A stretch of 41,678 nucleotides of DNA from Alphaproteobacteria bacterium (GCA_024278055.1 JAJRTY010000018.1:65072-106749); one strand, 5' to 3'. Shown: positions 1-8,273, numbered from the stretch's first letter. Program-made: numbers and translations. The notes: generated from the sequence alone by a model not told the origin.

Positions 1-394
1 ATCTGCCCATGCACAGTGGATAGAGATTCTGTCACAGACCTATAAAACAGAATTGCGCTCGGAACGCTCCAACCGTGCAGCTGCGATCGTCAATGCTGAT
101 CCTGACTACTATGAAGCCCTGCATGATGCCGTCCTGGAAAACTCTCAAAAACCAGCCTCATCAACAGCTGACAATTCCGGCTGGAGCCAACGACGGCTCG
201 TAGGGAAAACGCTTTCGGTTTTGCGTCTGATCAAGGCTGCCTTCACCTTTGATGGCGGTGCTGATTACCTTGCCTGGAAAATCACCCGCCATTCAGGTGT
301 CGAGGTCAATCTGACGCCATGGCAGCGCCGTCACCCGATTTTATCGGCACCAAAACTGTTTTGGCAGCTTTATGCCAAAGGTGCTTTTAGATAA
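1..394 (+). CDS. 3' end of an unassigned protein (5' truncated by window edge)
   Basis: The reading frame is open from base 2 with no stop before the TAG-type end near 394, so this is the C-terminal ~130 residues of a gene that begins outside the window. A TTG at 53 is a possible internal start but the frame continues upstream with protein-like sequence (AHAQWIEILSQTYK). The tail is basic and aromatic-rich (KITRHSG, PWQRRHPI, KLFWQLYAKGAFR). I do not recognise a family. It converges on the serine palmitoyltransferase gene with only 3 bases between stops, so a link to lipid metabolism is possible but rests only on position. Confidence 0.6.
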   Translation, partial: SAHAQWIEILSQTYKTELRSERSNRAAAIVNADPDYYEALHDAVLENSQKPASSTADNSGWSQRRLVGKTLSVLRLIKAAFTFDGGADYLAWKITRHSGVEVNLTPWQRRHPILSAPKLFWQLYAKGAFR

Positions 395-397
395 AAC

Positions 398-1609
398 TCA
401 GGCATTTGGCGGCGTGGTAACCTCAGGCAACGACAGAACGACAGTTTCAAACAAAGAGATAATCTTGTCTATATCCTGTTCGCTGTGACCGGCTGACACA
501 CTGCAGCGCAACAGACACACACCATTTGGTGTTCCCGGTGGCAGGGCAATATTAACGTAAACACCTGCATCCAATAACCTGTTCCACAAAACAATAGCGG
601 TTGGCTCGTCAGCAATGCGCACAGCTATAATCGGGCTTGGCACATCGCAACACAGCTCAAGGCCCAAAGATTTAAAGCCGCGATGAAGGCGTTCACTGTT
701 GTGTCGCAGTTTTTGCCGCAACTCAGGTCGCGCTTCCAGCTGTTTTATCGCCTCTTTAACCGTCGCTATCGTTGCCGGTGAAGGTGAAGCTGAAAACATA
801 TAAGCGCGCGCAGCAAAACGCATCATTTCAAATAATTCATGGTCACTGGCAGCAAATCCACCAATGGCACCAAAACTTTTGGAAAATGTACCGACGACAA
901 AATCAACATCGCTTTCCAGCCCCGCCTCATCAGCAAGCCCGCGTCCGTTGTCGCCCAAAACACCGGTTGAATGAGCCTCATCCACCAGCAGCTCAAAGCC
1001 ATATTCATGTTTGACATCAACAAATTCGCGCAAGGGTGCGCGATCACCAAACATCGAATAAATACCTTCGAGAACCACCAGGCGACCGCCCTCATCTGCG
1101 CTTGAGCGCCGCAGCCGCTTGGCCAGATCATCAGCATTATTATGCTTGAAACGAATAAGCCGTGCGCCTGAAAGCGCACAGGCATCATAAATGCTGGAAT
1201 GACTGTCGGCATCAAGATAAACCGTATCGCGCGGCCCCGCCAATCCGGCAATTGCCCCCAGATTGGCCTGATAACCGGTAGAAAACACGATCGAGTGTTT
1301 GCGATTGAGGAAATCAGCAAGCGATTTTTCCAAATCAAGATGGAGTGCATAAGAACCATTGGCAATGCGTGATCCGGTAGTGCCGGTGCCATGATCACCA
1401 AGCGCTTTTTGCCCTGCCTTGATGCAGGCTTCATCAAAGGTAATCGCCATATAATTGTTGGTGCCGGCTAAAATAACTTCCTTGCCGTCAATGCGCGCGC
1501 GCGTCGGTGAATAAACATCATCCATCCTCAGGCCGACTGCATTTCGGCCCAACTCCAGCATTTTTTTGTGGCGCTCCACCAAAGGGCGGTATTTTTCCAG
1601 AATATCCAT
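398..1609 (-). CDS. spt: Serine palmitoyltransferase (alpha-oxoamine synthase family)
   Basis: PLP enzyme that condenses L-serine with an acyl thioester to give 3-oxo-sphinganine, the first step of bacterial ceramide synthesis. The ~403-residue protein has the AOS signatures: DADSHSS (cofactor-stacking His, ~137), VDEAHSTG (Asp ~210, His ~213) and GTFSKSFGAIGG with the Schiff-base Lys at ~244. KBL and 8-amino-7-oxononanoate synthase share these motifs. The SPT call relies on the operon: a dedicated ACP ends just upstream, followed further upstream by a CerR-like reductase and an acyl-ACP ligase, the same set known from Caulobacter sphingolipid loci. An in-frame ATG at 1624 would overlap acp by 11 bases; I prefer the ATG at 1609, which has GGGG ~9 bases upstream and leaves a 4-base gap. 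Confidence 0.88.
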   Translation of the reverse strand: MDILEKYRPLVERHKKMLELGRNAVGLRMDDVYSPTRARIDGKEVILAGTNNYMAITFDEACIKAGQKALGDHGTGTTGSRIANGSYALHLDLEKSLADFLNRKHSIVFSTGYQANLGAIAGLAGPRDTVYLDADSHSSIYDACALSGARLIRFKHNNADDLAKRLRRSSADEGGRLVVLEGIYSMFGDRAPLREFVDVKHEYGFELLVDEAHSTGVLGDNGRGLADEAGLESDVDFVVGTFSKSFGAIGGFAASDHELFEMMRFAARAYMFSASPSPATIATVKEAIKQLEARPELRQKLRHNSERLHRGFKSLGLELCCDVPSPIIAVRIADEPTAIVLWNRLLDAGVYVNIALPPGTPNGVCLLRCSVSAGHSEQDIDKIISLFETVVLSLPEVTTPPNA

Positions 1610-1613
1610 TGCT

Positions 1614-1862
1614 TTATGCCCCATTGACGCGAGCTTTTACCACATCAATCAAATCGCTCAATGTGCGTGTTTCGCCCAGTATATTAAGTGGAATGTCGAT
1701 GTCGAATTCATCCTCAACCTCCATGACAAAATCCATTACCGAGACCGAATCGATGTTCAGATCAGCGGCAATATCAGTATTTTTTTCAAGCTTTACATCT
1801 GCTGTATTGAACGGTCCAATCAACCGGCACAATTTCGCAAAGATTTCATCATCAGTTGCCAT
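1614..1862 (-). CDS. acp: Dedicated acyl carrier protein of the sphingolipid operon
   Basis: 82-residue acidic ACP. The phosphopantetheine attachment site is Ser39 in DLNIDSVSVMDF, followed by the acidic recognition helix (EVEDEFDIDIP). It lies directly between spt and the cerR-like gene on the same strand. In Caulobacter-type ceramide loci an ACP in this position carries the acyl chain used by serine palmitoyltransferase, loaded by the operon's acyl-ACP ligase; that role is inferred here from synteny. The housekeeping fatty-acid ACP usually reads DSLDxVE at this site, so the DSVSVMDF variant supports a specialised carrier. Confidence 0.9.
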   Translation of the reverse strand: MATDDEIFAKLCRLIGPFNTADVKLEKNTDIAADLNIDSVSVMDFVMEVEDEFDIDIPLNILGETRTLSDLIDVVKARVNGA

Positions 1863-1919
1863 TTTCTACCTTATAAAATACCAGGCTCCGTGGGCGCATA
1901 CGCACAGAGAGTAAAAATA

Positions 1920-2867
1920 CTATATCCATTTTTCTTTCCGGTACCACTCCACCGTTTTTGAAAATCCGTCTTTAAAACCTGTCTGTGCCGACCACTTGAA
2001 ATACTCCTCAAACATAAAATGTTTTGCCACCCAGTCGGTATGATAGATTTCATCGATCTTCTGTCTGGTTATCATCGGAGTTCTGCCCACCAGTCGAGAT
2101 GAGATTGAAATACCAATAGCCACCAGTTCACACAATGCCTTGGGCAGAAAATAACTCCATATTTTTCGCCCGGTACTCTCTCCGGCCAGCGTGGCAAGCT
2201 GTTTCCACGAATACCCATCATCGCTGCCATCGTGGAGTTCATGGGTTATCTTGGACTTGAATTTCTTCACTGTCGCCGCAACCACGATGGCGCGAGCCAG
2301 ATCTTGCACAAAAATCAGCGAAATGCGGCTTTTGGAGTTGCCGGGAATAAAGGCAATTTTCCCCAAAAACATTTTAATCAGCGGCAGGGTTGCCTTGTCG
2401 CGCGGCCCATATACCACCGGTGGCCTCAGGATAATCCACTCCATATTTCCGGCATGCCTGTGCAAAGCGTGCTCACCTTGTCGTTTGGATGCGGCATAAT
2501 CGGAAATTTTCGGCTCACGTGCAGCCATGGTCGAAATATGAATAAATCTGCTGATACTGGCGTCCACACAAGCTTTGATCAACCGCTTCATTCCAGCAAC
2601 ATTTATTTCGTTAAACTGCTTCAGGTTTTTGGCCTTGATAGCACCGGCGCAATGAATGAGTGTCTCCGCCCCATCCACAAGACGGGCCAGCGATTCGCTA
2701 TCCTCAAGAGAGCCTGTGCAAACCTCCACACCTTTAAGCAAGTCAGCCTGTGTTTGAGAGCGCACCAGTACCCGAACCGGAATTTCCTGGCGAACCAGTT
2801 CCTCAACCACGTAACGACCGACGAAACCGGTTGCTCCTGTGAGCGCAACGAGACCGTGTGTCATCAA
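1920..2867 (-). CDS. cerR: NAD(P)-dependent epimerase/reductase, CerR-like (3-oxo-sphinganine/ceramide reductase)
   Basis: 315-residue extended short-chain dehydrogenase. The N-terminus has a Rossmann glycine motif (TGATGFVG, ~10-17) after a short beta strand, and the catalytic YxxxK is Y124-AAS-K128, preceded by the Ser/Thr-rich strand FIHISTM. Family knowledge gives dehydratase/epimerase/reductase chemistry on a keto or hydroxyl group. In bacterial ceramide loci the homologous gene cerR reduces the 3-oxo group after N-acylation; I assign that role from its position between the acyl-ACP ligase and acp. A second Met follows directly (MMTHG), so the start could be one codon later. The gap to acp is 57 bases. 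Confidence 0.8.
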   Translation of the reverse strand: MMTHGLVALTGATGFVGRYVVEELVRQEIPVRVLVRSQTQADLLKGVEVCTGSLEDSESLARLVDGAETLIHCAGAIKAKNLKQFNEINVAGMKRLIKACVDASISRFIHISTMAAREPKISDYAASKRQGEHALHRHAGNMEWIILRPPVVYGPRDKATLPLIKMFLGKIAFIPGNSKSRISLIFVQDLARAIVVAATVKKFKSKITHELHDGSDDGYSWKQLATLAGESTGRKIWSYFLPKALCELVAIGISISSRLVGRTPMITRQKIDEIYHTDWVAKHFMFEEYFKWSAQTGFKDGFSKTVEWYRKEKWI

Positions 2868-2925
2868 ATACCCCGGGGCCAGTGGACAATCACAATTGCG
2901 CTGTTAAGACCAGCAATAGCGGTGA

Positions 2926-4749
2926 TTATTCTGCAGCCTCTGCTGCTGCGCCTTCAGCCATGGAGCCTGTGCGCATCCGCGCCGGGGGCACCAGGCTGGC
3001 AGCAACACCGGCAAAGATTTCTCCCGATATCAGCAATGCCTTGGCACCGGCACGGGAAAGTTTACCTGAAGAAGTAAATGGCAGGCTGCGCGGCGGCACC
3101 AGAACCACTTCGCATTCAACACCGGAGTGTTGATGCACAACAGAGGAAACCGAACGGCGAAACTCTTCGCGCTGACCCTCATCGCCCAACCGGCACTGCA
3201 CCAGAACGGCAATCTGCTCACTGCCACATTCCTTATCCAGAGCAAAGGCCGCTGCATCTCCTGCCCGCAATCCATCCAAACGCTCACCCGCCCACTCGAT
3301 GTCCTGAGGCCAGATATTACGTCCATTGTGTAAAATCAGATCCTTGCTGCGTCCGGTAATTACCAGTTGTTCATCAATCTGATAGCCCATATCCCCGGTT
3401 GCCATCCATCCATTGGAATGAAAGACCTCACAGGTGGCAGCATCATTATCATAGTATCCGCCCATCAGGCTTGGACCTTTGATAAATACGTGGCCAATCT
3501 CACGCTCACTCAGAACATCTCCGGCATCACCACGAATTTCGACCTGATGGCCCGCCAGAGGTCGGCCACAGGCGACAAATGAGCGAACATTTTGTGGATC
3601 GGCAGAATTGCCCTTCACCGCCGGAACAGCACGACGGGAAATCTTGCAGTGAGCCCGGTCAACGTGATCAACCAGAATCGGCTCATCCAGAGAGGCAAAA
3701 GTTACCGCCAGAGTTGCTTCAGCCATACCATAGCTGGGTAGAAAGGCGTCGGCGTTGAACGATGATTCGGCGAATGTCTCGCTAAAAGCATTGAGCACAT
3801 CAGCGCGCACCATATCTCCGCCAATTCCAGCAACACGCCATTTTGAAAGATCAAAATCACCTGCAGCCTGCTTAACCCGGCGACACGCCAGATCATAGCC
3901 GAAAGACGGGCTGTACGAAATTGTGCAGCCATTGTCAGACATAATCTTCAGCCACAGTAATGGCCGGCGCGCAAAAGCGTTTGTGGCAAGATAGTCAACC
4001 GGAACCTGCCCCAGCATAGGTGCAAGGCAAAAACCGACCAGGCCCATATCATGATACAGAGGCAACCAGGAAAATGCCCGGTCTTCCTGCGTTAACTTCA
4101 ATCCGTTACGCAAAATGCCACCGGCATTGGACATAACTGATTTCTGCGTAATCAAAACCCCTTTTGGGCGGCTGGTGCTACCTGAAGAATATTGGATATA
4201 GGCGACTTCTTCGGGACCAAAAGGCTGGAAAGCCTCTTCCGACTGAGGCAGCTCATTCAACTGGCTGAAAGTCAGACATTGCGCCACGTCAGCTCGTTTA
4301 CAGGCCTGGGAAACAACATCGAAGGCATCATCCGGGGTCAAAGCCACATTAACCTGAGCACTGTCCATCATGCCTTTCAGGCGCATAATATAGGCTTCTT
4401 TACCGCCAATATTCATACTGCAGGGCATCGGGCACGGTATCAGGCCAACATACTGACATGCAAAAAACGCCACCAGAAAATCAGGTGACGTTACAGCAAC
4501 TATGGCAACCCTGTCGCCGCGCTGCAAATTCATTGAATTCAATTTTGCGGCGGTTTCTACAGCACGATCGCGCAAATCTTTAAACGGAACAACATTTTGC
4601 AGCGCACCGCGTGGAGAATAAAAGTTAAAGCCGGTCTCGCCTTGAGCGGCATATTCGAGACCTTCCAGCAGTGTTGCAAAGTTCCCGAGATTGTGTGGAA
4701 GATTTTTATTGGCCCGAACTGTTGGCACAAGATCATTTTTGTTATTCAT
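2926..4749 (-). CDS. Fatty acyl-AMP ligase / acyl-ACP synthetase of the sphingolipid operon
   Basis: 607-residue ANL-superfamily adenylating enzyme. The P-loop is YIQYSSGSTSRPKG (~184-197), the aromatic/acid adenine motif is PSYGMAEATLAV, and the hinge/A8 region is GRSKDLILHNGRNIWPQDIE. The GRSKDLI..GRN(I)xPxDIE pattern is that of fatty acyl-AMP ligases, which pass acyl groups to a carrier protein rather than to CoA. As first gene of the operon (acp downstream) it most likely activates a fatty acid and loads the dedicated ACP for serine palmitoyltransferase. The C-terminus is Ala/Glu-rich (AEGAAAEAAE). It could still be an acyl-CoA ligase; the ACP preference is inferred. Confidence 0.85.
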   Translation of the reverse strand: MNNKNDLVPTVRANKNLPHNLGNFATLLEGLEYAAQGETGFNFYSPRGALQNVVPFKDLRDRAVETAAKLNSMNLQRGDRVAIVAVTSPDFLVAFFACQYVGLIPCPMPCSMNIGGKEAYIMRLKGMMDSAQVNVALTPDDAFDVVSQACKRADVAQCLTFSQLNELPQSEEAFQPFGPEEVAYIQYSSGSTSRPKGVLITQKSVMSNAGGILRNGLKLTQEDRAFSWLPLYHDMGLVGFCLAPMLGQVPVDYLATNAFARRPLLWLKIMSDNGCTISYSPSFGYDLACRRVKQAAGDFDLSKWRVAGIGGDMVRADVLNAFSETFAESSFNADAFLPSYGMAEATLAVTFASLDEPILVDHVDRAHCKISRRAVPAVKGNSADPQNVRSFVACGRPLAGHQVEIRGDAGDVLSEREIGHVFIKGPSLMGGYYDNDAATCEVFHSNGWMATGDMGYQIDEQLVITGRSKDLILHNGRNIWPQDIEWAGERLDGLRAGDAAAFALDKECGSEQIAVLVQCRLGDEGQREEFRRSVSSVVHQHSGVECEVVLVPPRSLPFTSSGKLSRAGAKALLISGEIFAGVAASLVPPARMRTGSMAEGAAAEAAE

Positions 4750-5113
4750 AAAACTACTAATTCCACCTGCCCTGTACGACTGAACCGTGATGCCGCGCTA
4801 AAAACACGAATTCGGCAAACTCCCCTGAATATCAACCGCCTACTGATTGGTTGACGCTTTTTTCTGCAACTCGGTTTCAACACAATCCCTCACAACAGCT
4901 TATGCGAGGCATACTCAAAATATTTTCGGTTTCGTCAAATCGGATACCCTGAACATCTGAGCGCGACGAAAGATCAAAAAAACCCTTGAAACTCTTCATT
5001 GCCTGCTTGTTATGTTTCATTTTTAACAAGCCCCAACCGGCCTGCCAAATCAAAAGGTGTTACAGTTTGTAACGCCGCAATAACATTTCTTTAACCTTTG
5101 AATTTTCTGCCTC
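4750..5113. other. Intergenic region between ELM1-like gene and sphingolipid operon
   Basis: 364 bases without a supported gene. It must hold the promoter of the minus-strand sphingolipid operon. The clearest dyad near it is TCAACC (4832-4837) and GGTTGA (4849-4854), separated by 11 bases and 83-105 bases upstream of the ligase start; it could be an operator but has no independent support. The distal end holds a hairpin at 5056-5076, listed separately. No tRNA or small-RNA structure was recognised. Confidence 0.5.
5056..5076 (-). terminator. Probable intrinsic terminator after the ELM1-like gene
   Basis: A 9-bp stem (GGTGTTACA / TGTAACGCC, one G-T pair) with a 3-base loop lies 38 bases past the stop of the minus-strand gene. 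Read on the minus strand it is followed by TTTT. The stem is modest and also looks like a GTTACA-type operator, so the call is tentative. Confidence 0.45.
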
Positions 5114-6241
5114 TCATTCTTCGAGCAACGAAGTGATTCGTCTGATAGCATCTACAGAAAACCCCGCATTTTCGGGTTTTTTTCCAACCGGAGCATTCTC
5201 GCCCACCGCCATTGGAAAAGCCTGTGCCAGGTCATTATTAAAAAGCGGCTTTATCAACAATTCCATTTGGCGAGGTGGATTTATCAATCCGCACGCCCTC
5301 AAACCTCGCCACGGCGCTAATAAAAGAATCACAACGCCCGAACCTGCAGCCATGCGGTCAAATCTGTTAAAAACTGCAGAAACACCAGCCGAAAAACGAC
5401 CCTGCCAGCCAACAGGAAGCTGAAAAATCTTCACTGGCTTATTCACAGACAATGCATCTGCAATCATCGAGGCACTATCAGAGGTGACAATAATTTCATC
5501 ACCAAGTGACAGAAATGCCGCATAGGGGTTCGACTGCCCCTCATCAACCGGTTTCCAGGGAACAAATGTTGCCTTTGCACTAAATTCACGACGCAGCGTT
5601 TCAACTACTGGTTCAGGTGTGCGCGGACTGGCAACAGCAAACAGGCTGCCACCAAGATCATTTGCGCGTTGCTGAGCCAGGCGGGCAAGATTGCGGGCGG
5701 CATGAGTGGTAAATGTCGCCGTGCTGTTGCTGCCTCCGGCAACCAGGATAACGTATGGTCGCGGTTTGCCCGCGGTGAATTGCTTCTGGATTGCATTGAG
5801 ATCATCCTCACCCGGCTTGCTCAAACCAGACGGCGGCACCGGCAGCTCCAGCACATTTGCGCCCGGCAAAAGACCATATTGCGGCGTCGTCACCACGAGA
5901 TCAAAATGATCCCGGTTGGCCCGGGGTCGGCCCAGTTGCACCAACCGGGTGGTGCCGCCTGATTTTTCTCCGATATAGCGCGCAATGGCGACGCTTCTTT
6001 TACCTACACCAATCACCATTCGCGGCCACGGCGGCCTGATTATCTCGCGCGCGTCAGGGCGAAGCGAAAGCAGGGATGCACCCTTAAGCACATTCGGCAC
6101 CATATGCAGGGGATTGTAAGTCAAATGTTTTTCAACACCTGGCAACTCAAGATGTGCGGCAATGGCGCGTATTTGAGCATTATCACCGCTACGCGGGCCC
6201 AATAACAGCCATATGCAATCCTGCTGGCTCTGATTTTTCAA
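5114..6241 (-). CDS. ELM1/GtrOC1-family protein (Mito_fiss_Elm1 type), glycosyltransferase-like
   Basis: 375-residue protein. Recognisable family features are the N-terminal WLLLGPRSGDNAQ, a central LVQLGRPRANRDHFDLVVTTPQYGL strand-loop, VILVAGGSNSTATF, and VTSDSASMIADAL, a layout like two-domain GT-B glycosyltransferases. Plant ELM1 acts in mitochondrial fission and bacterial members are largely uncharacterised. The start is TTG with a purine-rich GGGCGGA upstream; no in-frame ATG fits better. It lies on the same strand as the sphingolipid operon but upstream, with its own likely terminator, so it is probably a separate unit. Modification of a lipid headgroup would fit the neighbourhood but is inference only. 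Confidence 0.7.
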   Translation of the reverse strand: MKNQSQQDCIWLLLGPRSGDNAQIRAIAAHLELPGVEKHLTYNPLHMVPNVLKGASLLSLRPDAREIIRPPWPRMVIGVGKRSVAIARYIGEKSGGTTRLVQLGRPRANRDHFDLVVTTPQYGLLPGANVLELPVPPSGLSKPGEDDLNAIQKQFTAGKPRPYVILVAGGSNSTATFTTHAARNLARLAQQRANDLGGSLFAVASPRTPEPVVETLRREFSAKATFVPWKPVDEGQSNPYAAFLSLGDEIIVTSDSASMIADALSVNKPVKIFQLPVGWQGRFSAGVSAVFNRFDRMAAGSGVVILLLAPWRGLRACGLINPPRQMELLIKPLFNNDLAQAFPMAVGENAPVGKKPENAGFSVDAIRRITSLLEE

Positions 6242-6365
6242 CTTATCCGCCCTTTTCGGCTTATGAGCGCCCTTTTTACCAGCATCGGGGCTGTATTCCC
6301 ATTATTTTTGTTGCCAGTATTAAATAAAGTATTCAATATAATGCAACAGGTAAAGGCGGTGCATT

Positions 6366-7133
6366 GTGGGGGCAATACAATCAAACGCGGCGCGTCTGAC
6401 AGGCGGCCTCGTATTCATTACAACAACTGTTGGCATGACTTTAACAAACCATGTCATTTCTGCCCAGGCGCGTGAGACACTGCTTCTCGCCGGCGGTGGT
6501 TTTGCACAAGGATCTTTCTCTCAGTATACCGGGATAATTATCCCCCTCGTTAACGGCGAGAACGCCTTTTTGCAGGACGGGCCGATACTGCGTTTCTGGC
6601 AAAAATCTTACGGCTTTTCCTATAAAGCCGAACTTACCCCCAACAGCCCGGCTAAAACTCGAATAAACGCCTTTGGCGCAAGCTTGACCGGCGAACTGGG
6701 TTATCAGAAAAAACTGTCCCGCGGCCAACTTGCAGGCTACCTCGGCCTGACCTTCCGCCAGTTCAGATTATCACCAAAAGATCCCGGCGCTGATTTAGGC
6801 CAAAACCCTATCGGCGTCCCCCTGACCCTTGATGGCACATGGTCAGTCTTTGACAAAGTGTCAGTTTCTTCCAATCTTTCCTATACCGTCTTCCAGAAAG
6901 ATTACTGGGCCCAGATGAAAATCGCCTACCGGCCGACATCCTCAACGCTTTCACTAGGCCCGGAAGTGGTAGTACAAGGCGGGTCAGAATATCAATACTT
7001 ACGCCTGGGGGCTTTTGTTTCGGGCATAAAACTGGGCAAATTCCACCTCGGCTTCAACCTCGGCCTGCGCGATGATCTGCGCGAAAACCAGCAAAGTCTG
7101 TATGGCGATTTCAACCTGTCACTTTTTTATTAG
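6366..7133 (+). CDS. BcsS-like outer-membrane beta-barrel protein (cellulose-synthesis-associated family)
   Basis: 255 residues, starting at GTG with AGGCGG upstream. After a signal-like N-terminus ending near VISAQA-RE, the protein is made of short amphipathic strands rich in Gly, Tyr and Phe (ETLLLAGGGF, GPILRFWQKSYGFSYKAEL, GELGYQKKLSRGQLAGYLG, LSPKDPGA, SLGPEVV). This pattern resembles the alphaproteobacterial cellulose biosynthesis protein BcsS family, although no cellulose synthase gene is nearby, so it may serve another envelope function. A TATAAT at 6337-6342 could be its -10 element, without a convincing -35. The gene is followed at once by a large inverted repeat. Confidence 0.65.
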   Translation: MGAIQSNAARLTGGLVFITTTVGMTLTNHVISAQARETLLLAGGGFAQGSFSQYTGIIIPLVNGENAFLQDGPILRFWQKSYGFSYKAELTPNSPAKTRINAFGASLTGELGYQKKLSRGQLAGYLGLTFRQFRLSPKDPGADLGQNPIGVPLTLDGTWSVFDKVSVSSNLSYTVFQKDYWAQMKIAYRPTSSTLSLGPEVVVQGGSEYQYLRLGAFVSGIKLGKFHLGFNLGLRDDLRENQQSLYGDFNLSLFY

Positions 7134-7135
7134 CA

Positions 7136-7250
7136 CTGTATCTCTGCATCTCCGAGCCGGCCCGCTCCCCCGGCCCAACCACCCGATGAGTGTACCCTAT
7201 GGGGTGGTTGGGCCGGGGGAGCGGGCCGGCTCGGAGATGCAGAGATACAG
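7136..7250. repeat. Perfect 49-bp inverted repeat with 17-base loop
   Basis: Bases 7136-7184 are the exact reverse complement of 7202-7250; the loop is 7185-7201. The arms are very G+C-rich in their inner part. The structure begins 3 bases after the stop codon of the BcsS-like gene, so its RNA would fold into a very stable hairpin and could end or process transcripts. The right arm runs into a tandem octamer (agatgcag, two agatacag, agatacgg; 7235-7266). Arm length and perfection exceed ordinary terminators and suggest a palindromic repeat element or a recent arm conversion. Confidence 0.9.
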
Positions 7251-7266
7251 AGATACAGAGATACGG
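7235..7266 (+). repeat. Tandem 8-bp repeat, four units
   Basis: Four consecutive octamers: AGATGCAG, AGATACAG, AGATACAG, AGATACGG. The first two are part of the right arm of the 49-bp inverted repeat. This looks like slippage-generated expansion at the edge of the palindrome. Confidence 0.8.
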
Positions 7267-7307
7267 AGAAAAGACCAAAACCTCTTGACCGAATTCCACC
7301 ACATATG

Positions 7308-7322
7308 CTCTAGTAACTAGAG
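7308..7322 (+). promoter_or_regulatory. MerR-type operator dyad upstream of the MerR gene
   Basis: CTCTAGT-A-ACTAGAG is a perfect 7-bp dyad followed by GGTTTA, very like the operators of Cd/Pb/Zn-type MerR regulators. In those promoters a TTGAC -35 directly abuts the dyad; here the adjacent bases are CATATG, and a good TTGACC lies further upstream at 7285-7290. From that -35, TAGTAA (7311-7316) at 20 bases could be a -10, putting the dyad over the -10 and start site. Either way autoregulation is likely. Confidence 0.6.
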
Positions 7323-7342
7323 GTTTAAAAGGGAAAATTGCG

Positions 7343-7756
7343 ATGTTATCCATTGGCGACATGTCACGTCGGACCGGGGTAAAAATCCCGACCATACGCT
7401 ACTACGAGCAGATGAAGCTAATAGAGGCACCCGAGCGTTCCCAGGGCAACCAGCGACGTGATTCAAAAGCGGAACTGGACCGTCTTGGTTTCATCAAACA
7501 CGCCCGCGATCTCGGGCTTACAATTGAAGCAATCCGCAAGCTGATTGACCTTAGCACCCGACCTGACATGTCTTGTGCTGAAGCAGACAAGATCGCTTCT
7601 GAACATCTGGCCTTTGTGCAGGCTCGCATTGCTAAGCTAAAACGTCTCGAAACCGAATTGAAACGTATTTCTTCGTGCTGCAGCAGCGGCAACATCGGCG
7701 ATTGTTATGTCATCCACGCTCTGTCGGATCATTCCCTGTGCGAGGATGTGCATTAA
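7343..7756 (+). CDS. MerR-family metal-responsive regulator (Cd/Zn/Pb-sensor type)
   Basis: 137 residues. The N-terminal winged helix begins LSIGDMSRRTGVKIPTIRYYE, followed by the dimerisation helix and a Cys-rich tail. Cys78 (DMSCAEAD) is at the position that marks divalent-metal sensors (ZntR/CadR/PbrR), and C112/C113 with C121 give a CX7C metal loop; C133 adds a further ligand candidate. Start: ATG with AAAGGGAAAA upstream. A typical operator dyad precedes the gene, so autoregulation is likely. No metal ATPase lies beside it in the window; the nearest resistance-like gene is chrA ~1 kb downstream, which is oxyanion-type, so a target elsewhere is plausible. Confidence 0.85.
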   Translation: MLSIGDMSRRTGVKIPTIRYYEQMKLIEAPERSQGNQRRDSKAELDRLGFIKHARDLGLTIEAIRKLIDLSTRPDMSCAEADKIASEHLAFVQARIAKLKRLETELKRISSCCSSGNIGDCYVIHALSDHSLCEDVH

Positions 7757-7903
7757 ACGCCGCTGCTTGCTCCGGATTGCCTGAGCCTGCCAAAAGGTTA
7801 CCGGCTTCATTCAAATTTTATTTAAAACCGCTTACTCGGCTTCATCCTATTTAAGAGAAATTTTGATAAACTCTCTCAAGTTGAACGAGATGAGACCGTA
7901 AAC

Positions 7904-8230
7904 ATGGAAAATTTCACACAGCAAAACAGGCCTTATGGCGATCCGTATTTTGGTAAGCGCAAACGCGCCCTTCTGACCCGGCTTTTTGAAACAGTAAAAA
8001 CCGCTTTAACGCCGGAAAACAGTCATCAATTTTCGCAGGATTTCAACTCTGCCCACCTCGAAAGCTATACAATCTTCCGCAATGGTGCTCACTATGAAAC
8101 ATTCAGGGCCAATGAATGCGCCTGCAGGGTGGAAATTATCGCATTGAAAAAGATGTACCCGCATGAAGACTGGACTTTTCTGCCGGAAGAATCGCAGCAA
8201 CCAAAAAATCCAGCTACCGTAGCAGCTTGA
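7904..8230 (+). CDS. Small protein of unknown function
   Basis: 108 residues, ATG start, no signal peptide or membrane segment. The N-terminus is polar (MENFTQQNRPYGDPYFGKRKR) and basic; the middle contains a two-Cys ECACRVEI motif, and the end is low-complexity (QQPKNPATVAA). I recognise no family. It stands alone between the MerR gene and the rhodanese-chrA promoter, 147 bases after the former. Codon use is similar to neighbours and the frame is uninterrupted, which supports a real gene. Confidence 0.6.
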   Translation: MENFTQQNRPYGDPYFGKRKRALLTRLFETVKTALTPENSHQFSQDFNSAHLESYTIFRNGAHYETFRANECACRVEIIALKKMYPHEDWTFLPEESQQPKNPATVAA

Positions 8231-8273
8231 AATCAGGCCGGTAACAACGCTGGTTATTGCAGATCACGACCCC

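Noticed and set aside
823-1437. 204-residue minus-strand reading frame inside the serine palmitoyltransferase gene
   Set aside because: It is out of frame with a gene showing all alpha-oxoamine synthase motifs; its translation is Trp/Met/Ile-rich and has no domain features.
2232-3077. 281-residue plus-strand frame antisense to the cerR-like and ligase genes
   Set aside because: Antisense shadow: both minus-strand genes carry clear catalytic motifs over the same bases, and this frame is rich in His, Arg and Cys without a domain.
7235-7266. Short tandem repeats as a possible CRISPR array
   Set aside because: Units are 8 bases without spacers; they are a simple tandem repeat at the edge of a palindrome.
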